Assembly (NCBI GenBank): GCA_030522415.1
Contig: CM060127.1
Span: forward strand, 5,952,707 to 6,016,706
Reading direction: 5' to 3'
DNA length: 64,000 nt
DNA from: Channallabes apus
Lineage: Eukaryota > Chordata > Actinopteri > Siluriformes > Clariidae
Part shown: in pieces, positions 57,946-64,000 of the stretch
Numbering within the stretch: position 1 is the first letter of the stretch
How the letters are laid out: every line of letters begins with the position of its first letter
The notes under the pieces: generated by a model
The model's input: only the letters and a program-made list of their open reading frames with translations
What the model was told of the DNA's origin: nothing
Databases searched by the model: none
Program-made: the position numbers and the translations under genes

Positions 57946-59400
57946 GTGACCACAAACAGCTCTCAAGTCATCATATGGTTAAAGAATTCCACAAGGACAC
58001 TGATAACACTACACAGCCAAAACAACCACTGCTCATGGACATCCCAGCTCAGTCCTGCCCACAGAGCTCATCACAGACAGACTGTGACATACTACAACAG
58101 CTTCAAGATAACCTTCTGGAAAACAGCCAGGGATTTCAGGAAATTTCACTACAGCCAAGGGAAACACCAGAATCATAGCCCATCTCACCAGACACATCTA
58201 TCTCCAGCATCTCCACTTCTAAGCTTCTCACAGAAAATGGAGGAACTGGTTTATACTGGGACCAACCTCTCCCACTCTTTTGCTGCAAGCCCCCAGATGC
58301 CAAGTAAAAAACAGCGAGCTCCACCACCACCAAGGCCTGTGGGCCCAGCTCGTCCTCCACCTCCTGTGAGAGCTCTCCGACCGCTGCCACTGTGCCAGGG
58401 ATCAAACCCCCCTCCTTTATCTGGTCTAGGTGAAATAAAACAAACAGACAGCCTCTCAGTGATGTGTGTCGGGTCTTTGTTTCAAACTAAGGTTACTGTG
58501 GGGACAAAAAGTAAGGTCATAAAGTTAGCATTTTTAAATTGTCGCTCACTAAAAAATAAATCATTTTTGACCAATGATTTGATCACCACAAACATATTGG
58601 ATTTTATGTTTTTAAATGAAACTTGGTTAGATGATAGCTGCAGTGCAACAGTCCTTAATGAAACCGCCCCTCCTAACTTTATGTTCATGAGTGTCTGCAG
58701 AACTGTTAGGAGAGGTGGAGGTGTAGCTGCTCTATTTAAAGATGGTTATCAATGCAAGAAAGTGTCATTTGGTCAATATTTGTCTTTTGAATATCTAGGG
58801 ATTTTGCTGAAAGGTGCCCCACGCATTCTGTTTATCATTATTTACAGACCTCCAAAATACTCTCCAGACTTTATTGAAGAGTATACAGAACTCTTATCAA
58901 TGATTTCCTCAGAGTTTGACTGTTTTGCTATAACAGGAGACTTTAATAGTCATACTGATAATGCAGAGATCAATATTACAAAAGAAATGTTAAATGTTCT
59001 AAACACTTTTGACCTGACTCAGCATGTGCACAGGCCCACACATAATCGTGGACACACTTTAGATTTACTCGTCAGTAAGGGTCTAAACATCTCATCCATT
59101 GTTATTAAGGACGTAGCACTATCTGATCACTTCTGTATTTTCTTTGATATATTGATCTCTGTTACCACTGAATCTAGATCTGTCTCTGTCAGAAAGAGAT
59201 GCATTAATGAGAATACAAGTGCACTATTTATGAAGGCTATATCTTTAACACCAAGCATCTCTGCAGACTCTGTTGATCTTCTCCTTGATTCCTTTAACTC
59301 AAAAGTTGGGAATGTTATTGATGATATTGCTCCAGAAAAGTCCGAAAGACGAGCAGTCAGAAATCACCATGGAGAAAATCAACAGCAGTTCAGAGTATGA
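57946..59400 (+). CDS. L2 ORF2 endonuclease part
   Basis: A 484-codon frame. Residues 1 to about 185 are low-complexity, including a Pro-rich stretch (KKQRAPPPPRPVGPARPPPP). The AP-like endonuclease starts near residue 191: IKLAFLNCRSLKNKSF (Asn block), FMFLNETWLDD (Glu), VRRGGGVAALFKDGY, LFIIIYRPPKYS, CFAITGDFNSHTDN (GDFN intact), RGHTLDLLVSKG and DVALSDHFCIFF (SDH intact). All catalytic blocks are present. The frame ends by a shift at about 59395, so the reverse transcriptase is not joined to it. The GTG at 57946 is only the first codon after the ORF1 stop. Confidence 0.82.
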   Translation: MTTNSSQVIIWLKNSTRTLITLHSQNNHCSWTSQLSPAHRAHHRQTVTYYNSFKITFWKTARDFRKFHYSQGKHQNHSPSHQTHLSPASPLLSFSQKMEELVYTGTNLSHSFAASPQMPSKKQRAPPPPRPVGPARPPPPVRALRPLPLCQGSNPPPLSGLGEIKQTDSLSVMCVGSLFQTKVTVGTKSKVIKLAFLNCRSLKNKSFLTNDLITTNILDFMFLNETWLDDSCSATVLNETAPPNFMFMSVCRTVRRGGGVAALFKDGYQCKKVSFGQYLSFEYLGILLKGAPRILFIIIYRPPKYSPDFIEEYTELLSMISSEFDCFAITGDFNSHTDNAEINITKEMLNVLNTFDLTQHVHRPTHNRGHTLDLLVSKGLNISSIVIKDVALSDHFCIFFDILISVTTESRSVSVRKRCINENTSALFMKAISLTPSISADSVDLLLDSFNSKVGNVIDDIAPEKSERRAVRNHHGENQQQFRV

Positions 59401-61230
59401 AAATGCAGAAAAGCTGAACGTATGTGGTGGAAGACGAAACTTGAAATTCACTATAGCATCTATAAAGACAGCCTTCATGCTTATGCTTTCAGTTTGGAAC
59501 TAGCCACAGCCAGACAGACATTTTTCTCAAACATTATAAACAGTAACTTAAACAACACACGCACTCTTTTTGCTACTGTTTAGAGACTGACAAACCCACC
59601 AAGTCAGATTCCCATTGAAATGCTCTCTGACAGCAAATGCAATGAGTTTGCTTCCTTTTTCTCTGAGAAAATCATTAATATTAGGAGGGCTATTAACACA
59701 TCAAGTTGTGCAGAGGTCAGAAAAACTCAATCACACCCTCAAAAAACAGTTACTATGTCTGTCTTTCAAGCAATTGATAGCAAAATCTTGGGAGAAATAG
59801 TACAGCACCTCAAATTGTCAACCTGCGATCTTTTTTCAAAAATGTATTTAACTGTTTAGAAGCAGATCTTTTACAAGTGGTGAACACCTCACGTCTCTCT
59901 GGGACCTTTCAAAACTCTCTCAAAACCGCAGTTGTAAAGCCACTCCTAAAAAAGAGCAATCTTGATAATACAATATTGAAAAACTACAGACCAATATCAA
60001 ATCTTCCTTTTATAGGTAAGATTATTGAAAAGGTTGTTTTTAATCAGTTGAACAACCATTTCAACTCAAATGAATACCTGGACAGTCTTCAATCTGGCTT
60101 CCAAGCGCATCATAGTACAGAGACACCGCTCATAAAGATAATAAATGACATTCGTTTAAATTCTGATTCTGGCAAAATATCAGTGCTGGTACTGCTAGAT
60201 ATTAGCGCTGCGTTTGACACTGTCGATCATAACATTCTAATAAAAAGACTGGAAAACCGGGTCGGGCTTTCTGGGATGGTACTTAAATGGTTCAGGTCAT
60301 ACTTAGAAGGGATAGGTTATTATGTGAGTATAGGAGAGCACAAGTCTAAGTGGACGTCCATGACATGCGGAGTCCCTCAAGGCTCAATTCTTGCATCCCT
60401 CCTGTTTAGCCTGTATATGCTCCCACTAAGTCAGATAATGAGAAAGAACCAAATTGCCTATCACAGCTATGCTGATGATACCCAGATTTATCTAGCCTTA
60501 TCTCCAAATGATTATAGCCCCATAGACTCCCTCTGCAAATGCATTGATGAAATTAACAGTTGGATGTGCCAAAATTTTCTTCAGTTAAACAAGGAGAAAA
60601 CTGAGGTCATTGCATTTGGAAATAAAGATGAAGCTCTGAAGGTAATGAAGGCATACCTTCATTCTAGGGGTCAGATAGCTAAAAATCAAGTCAAGAATCT
60701 TGGGGTGATTCTGGAGACAGACCTTAGTTTCAGTAGTCATGTCAAAGCAGTAACTAAATCAGCATATTATCATCTTAAGAACATTGCAAGAATTAGATGT
60801 TTTGTTTCCAATCAAGATTTGGAGAAACTTGTCCATGCCTTTATCACCGGCAGGGTGAATTATTGTAATGGCCTCCTCAGCGGCCTTCCCAAGAAGACCA
60901 TTAGACAGCTGCAGCTCATCCAGAACACTGCTGCCAGAATTCTAACTAGAAACAGAAAATCTGAGCACACCAGTCCTCAGGTCCTTACACTGGCTTCCTG
61001 TAACATTTAGGATAGATTTTAAAGTACTTTTACTCGTTTATAAATCACTCAATGGCCACGGACCTAAATACATTAAAGATATGCTCACTGAATATAAACC
61101 TAACAGACCACTCAGATCGTTAGGATCGAGTCAGTTAGAAAAACCAAGGGTTCACATAAAACAAGGGAAGTCTGCCTTTAGCCATTACACTGCCCACAGT
61201 TGGAACCTGCTTTCAGAAGAGATCAGACAT
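59401..61230 (+). pseudogene. L2 ORF2 reverse transcriptase part, frameshifted
   Basis: Between 59400 and 59880 three frames carry the linker (for example SDSKCNEFASFFSEKIINIR). The main frame 59877-61010 reads [57 protein letters not shown] (motif A), [20 protein letters not shown] (motif B), AYHSYADDTQIYLAL (motif C, YADD), LNKEKTEVIAFG (motif D), VKNLGVILETDLSFSSHV (motif E) and EKLVHAFITGRVNYCNGLLS (thumb). After 61010 the C-terminus continues in another frame (RIDFKVLLLVYKSLNGHGPK, read near 61010-61070). The palm is intact but the whole ORF2 is not. Confidence 0.82.
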
Positions 61231-61607
61231 TAGTCACATTTAAATCAAGACTTAAAACTCATCTGTTTAATTGTGCATTTATTAAATGAGCACTGTGCTA
61301 CGTCCTAACTGACTGCAATGTATTTTATATTTACTTATTTATTATTATTATTATTATTATAATATATTAATATATATTATTATTATAATTTTTAAAACGG
61401 TTTCTAAATCAAATTTTAAGTAGTTTTAAAAGTGTCATTATGAGTTGTTTTTATTTTTATTTTTAATCAAATTTAAATAATTTTTAAAGTTTTCGTGCTA
61501 TTATTTTCTATTTCTTTTCATAATTATCTTCTTCTCTTTTATGTAAAGCACTTTGAATTACCATTGTGAATGAAATATGAAATAAACTTGCCTTGCCTTG
61601 CCTTTTG
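61231..61607 (+). other. L2 3' untranslated region
   Basis: Very AT-rich with (ATT)n near 61340-61390. It ends in gtaaagcactttgaattacc and tgccttgccttgcc. No gene. Confidence 0.75.
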
Positions 61608-61760
61608 ACCAAGACGAACATGTCCTCTTTTATCGGGTAAGGTCTTAGTGATCCGTCCAACAGGCCAAGAGTTCCTTGGAGATGTATCATCTACAATAAG
61701 AACTATATCTCCAGACTTAAGGTTTTTCCTCACTTTGTGCCATTTCTGCCTTTCTTGCAT
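61539..61760 (-). pseudogene. Pao integrase C-terminal domain
   Basis: Reads RQKWHKVRKNLKSGDIVLIV and SWPVGRITKTLPDKRGHVRL, the C-terminal domain found in Pao/BEL integrases (W-x-x-x-R-x-NLxxGD-V). After RLGQKARQG the frame enters inverted L2 3'-end sequence (below 61608), so the last residues are not Pao. Confidence 0.8.
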
Positions 61761-62460
61761 TATTGGCAGGTACTCTCTTGTCCATATCTTCCAGAAAGGA
61801 TCACAGATATACTGGACCTGTCTCCATCCCCATTTTTAGTGAACCACCCAGCTGGCAGAATTGGCTTTCCTTTCAACAGCATCAGATGATTGGGTGTGAG
61901 AGGTTCTGGATCAATGACATCATCAGTTATGGTGGTAATAGGGCGATCGTTGACTATAGCCTCTACCTCACAGAGAGCTGTCTGTAGTCCTTCGTCATCT
62001 AAAACTTGTTGTTTTAAAACAGAATACAGAGTCTTCTTGATGGTAATGAGGCCCTGAAGGAGGGTTAAAGCTCCATTTGATTCCTTCATTCAGCATTACA
62101 TCTCTGATTTTACTGTGATTCAACTGAGCAAAGCAATTCCGAAGTTCTCGCTCTGCTCCTACATAGTTAGTTCCATTATCTGATATAATTTCTTGATCTT
62201 GGCTTCTTCTACATATGAACCTTCTCAGGGCCATAATACAAGAATCGGTCTCCAATGAAAAGGCCAACTCAAGATGAATGGCTCTACTCACCAAGCATGT
62301 GAACAACACCCCGTATCTGTTTACCAAACTCCGGCCCCTTTTTACCTCAACTGGACCAAAATAATCAGTACCTACGCACGTAAAAGGAGGGGAGTCACAA
62401 GTTAGACGACTTAGAGGTAAATCTTACATTTTTTGCTCCACCACTGCAGCATTCCAACGT
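61760..62460 (-). pseudogene. Pao integrase zinc-binding and core domains
   Basis: Upstream blocks (about 62400-62510) read HANSAARRLVRNCLICRRWN, the His/Cys zinc-binding end, and PPFTCVGTDYFGPVEVKRGR with the first catalytic Asp. Then come FTCLVSRAIHLELAFSLETD and IISDNGTNYVGAERELR (second Asp). After FNPPSGPHYHQ the frame shifts to ITIKKTLYSVLKQQVLDDEG, so the block with the catalytic Glu (H-x-G-G-x-W-E) has been deleted. It continues VEAIVNDRPITTI and EPLTPNHLMLLKGK. Inactive. Confidence 0.82.
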
Positions 62461-62867
62461 CTACAAATTAGGCAGTTTCTGACCAACCTTCGAGCAGCTG
62501 AATTGGCATGGACTATTCAGAATGTCTGCCGAAGCTTTGAGAGTATCAGATTTTTTCCACAATGACCTGTTGTCTGATAAATATGGTTTAAAAGTATTGC
62601 GGACAGATGGCTATTTTTTTTGGCAAGATGGCTTGATGTTTCGAATCTTCAGGTATTGCCATCTTATGCAGTCTCCCACCAACACTTAAAATCCCATCCT
62701 CAAGAAAAGGATCAAGTGTAGATGCTACTCCCTTTCTTAATAGTATGTCCTTTCTTCAGAGATGAAATTTCAGTCTTGAATGATTTGTTGCTGAACAAAA
62801 CATACGAACGCCTTCTCCGCATAGATAAGATCCTCAACTGAAAGCTCTTTATCTCCAAACTGAGCTA

Positions 62868-63218
62868 TTACTTCCATTTTCTTGTTATTGAAGCCATCCA
62901 AATTACTGGGGTCAGTACTTTGTAGATGAAATGTGTGTGCATCTTCTTAAACTTCAGGACCATCTTCTTAAACTTCAGGATCCATGCAGTAGCCCATTTA
63001 AGGTTATTCCATGAAGAGAAATGCTCAATGAACTCAATGACAGGATTTTGGGATCTTGTCAAAACAGTAGAAAAGGCCATAGCTTCCTTCTTTACTTCTG
63101 AATCATCTTCAGGGTTATTCACTTGTTCCTCTGGAAAACAAGGCCAATTTGATTCAGACAACAAAAAAAATTCTGGACCGTGCAACCATCTGTCTGAACC
63201 GAGGAACAAATCAATCAA
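62868..63218 (-). pseudogene. Pao RNase H/linker fragment
   Basis: One frame reads DRWLHGPEFFLLSESNWPCF, the conserved linker after RNase H in Pao elements (W-x-xGPEFL-x-x-E-xxWP), then IEFIEHFSSWNNLKWATAWI. A direct duplication encodes ILKFKKM-VLKFKKM: the 20-base word catcttcttaaacttcagga repeats at 62939-62958 and 62962-62981. Confidence 0.7.
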
Positions 63219-63400
63219 AAGGCCACGTGATGCAGCATCTGCAGGATTTTAAATTCCATTAACATAACGCCATTGAGATTTCTCAGACAAGTTGATGGTG
63301 ATGTTGGTAAGTCACAAATAGCTAGCTATACCATTACCATATACTCATTAGCATCACTAAAATGATATAGCTGTGCTGTTTGTATTTTGCCATAATTTGA

Positions 63401-64000
63401 TTATTTGAAACATCTATGAATGCATCTATGAAGGTTGTTTAGTTTGTTCAAGCCGTCAAGCCATTTCTCCCAATTTTTTATTAACCCATCTGGAATCTTG
63501 TCGTCCCAGCCACAATTGACTCGGCAAAGTTCCTGTTGTATTCTCTTTGCAGGGAGAATCAATGGAGCAAGAAATTCAATCGGATCATAGATAGAATTTA
63601 CGGTGGAAAGAATAGTCCTCTTGGTTGGCTGTTGCTCCTTTAAATTAATCTTAAAATAAAAGAGTCTGCTCCACGGAATTCCAATAGCTCTTTCCACTGG
63701 AAGTTTATCTTTATCCAGATCCAACTCTTTAACTTCTTTAGCTTTCTCCTCATTTGGAATAGAGGCTAAGACAGAACTATTGTTACTAGTCCACTTTGTT
63801 AGTCTGAATCCGCCAGTGGAGCAGACAGCTCTTAAATCCTGAATTAGAGAAATAGCCGCATCCTCATCCGGTAAGGAAGTAAGACAGTCATCAACATAGA
63901 AATTCCTTCTAATGGTATTAAGAACTTCCTTCCCAACTCTACCCTCATTGTCCTCTGCTGTTTTCTTGAGTGGATAATTTGCACAACTAGGTGAAGAGAC
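63401..64000 (-). CDS. Pao reverse transcriptase / RNase H, partial
   Basis: Open from the window edge to 63401. It reads PSCANYPLKKTAEDNEGRVG, TIRRNFYVDDCLTSLPDEDA (YVDD catalytic box at 63887-63898), GFRLTKWTSNN, RAIGIPWSRLFYFKINLKEQ, RTILSTVNSIYDPIEFLAPL and ILPAKRIQQELCR. These are the classic Pao/BEL palm-to-connection blocks, including the S-xxYDPxGFxxP stretch (here IYDPIEFLAP with Gly changed to Glu). Upstream parts are outside the window. The frame ends after HRCIHRCFK, before RNase H continues in decayed form. Confidence 0.85.
   Translation of the reverse strand, partial: VSSPSCANYPLKKTAEDNEGRVGKEVLNTIRRNFYVDDCLTSLPDEDAAISLIQDLRAVCSTGGFRLTKWTSNNSSVLASIPNEEKAKEVKELDLDKDKLPVERAIGIPWSRLFYFKINLKEQQPTKRTILSTVNSIYDPIEFLAPLILPAKRIQQELCRVNCGWDDKIPDGLIKNWEKWLDGLNKLNNLHRCIHRCFK

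Larger units (their letters stand above)
56650..61607 (+). mobile_element. L2 LINE with esterase ORF1, nearly full length
   Basis: The order is a 5' region, ORF1 (56890-57945) with an SGNH-esterase domain, ORF2 with endonuclease (57946-59400) and reverse transcriptase (about 59400-61230). The 3' end has aaagcactttgaattacc and a (CTTGC)n-like tail, as in fish L2 families. It belongs to a different subfamily from the L2 copies at 29-36 kb and 54-56 kb. It seems inserted into the Pao element on its right. Several frameshifts break ORF2. Confidence 0.88.
61608..64000 (-). mobile_element. Pao/BEL LTR retrotransposon pol, partial
   Basis: In minus-strand order from the window edge: reverse transcriptase with YVDD, RNase H/linker, integrase zinc and core domains, and the integrase C-terminal domain, cut at 61608 by the L2. 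This order and the wording of the motifs are typical of Pao/BEL. Neither LTR is in view. Gag and protease would lie beyond 64000. Confidence 0.88.

Overview
The window reads as teleost fish nuclear DNA. It is AT-rich, has many long (AC)n/(GT)n runs, and is packed with fish-type transposable elements: Rex1-like and L2 LINEs, Tc1, hAT, Harbinger, DIRS and Pao/BEL. It carries one recognisable host gene, a type I keratin with the vertebrate intron plan. The repeat mix would fit a catfish-like otophysan fish, but the sequence alone does not settle the species.

Layout. 1-7.1 kb: SINE scraps, then a putative long-inverted-repeat DNA element (1841-7113) that contains a nearly full-length Rex1-like LINE (2224-5650, minus). 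7.1-18.4 kb: a MITE with perfect 19-bp ends, LINE and SINE fragments, a Harbinger element (11657-14286) holding a transposase scrap and next to it a fold-back MITE, a complete tRNA-derived SINE (15414-15797) and a Tol2-like hAT MITE (16171-16890). 18.5-20.1 kb: a complete Tc1 element with an uninterrupted 340-codon transposase. 20.7-24.4 kb: the keratin gene on the minus strand. 25.5-31.1 kb: microsatellites, decayed Tc1 and L2 pieces, and a rearranged L2 copy that carries a solo LTR. 31.1-36.5 kb: a Tc1 element split by a long L2 copy. 36.6-41 kb: a Rex1-like remnant, a 43-bp minisatellite, LINE and SINE ends and microsatellites. 42.5-45.9 kb: an internally deleted DIRS1-like retrotransposon that keeps its terminal and internal complementary repeats. 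46.5-56.4 kb: a third Rex1-like copy, a pogo/Tigger-like element, a ZBED-type hAT with a perfect 8-bp target duplication, and another truncated L2. 56.65-61.6 kb: an L2 LINE with esterase-type ORF1, endonuclease and reverse transcriptase. 61.6-64 kb: the pol region of a Pao/BEL retrotransposon on the minus strand, running off the window.

How it fits together. Apart from the keratin, the coding potential belongs to mobile elements, and most of it is broken by stops, frameshifts or deletions. The insertions give relative ages: in the 29-36 kb stack an L2 was hit by an LTR element and by Tc1, and the Tc1 was then hit by a second L2. The Tc1 at 18.5 kb, the L2 reverse transcriptase at 33-34.5 kb and the Rex1-like reverse transcriptase at 2.4-4.2 kb are the best preserved. 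I found no operon-like or clearly undescribed gene system. The most interesting points are rearrangement junctions, an ambiguous keratin tail splice, the DIRS deletion derivative and the unclassified long-inverted-repeat element.
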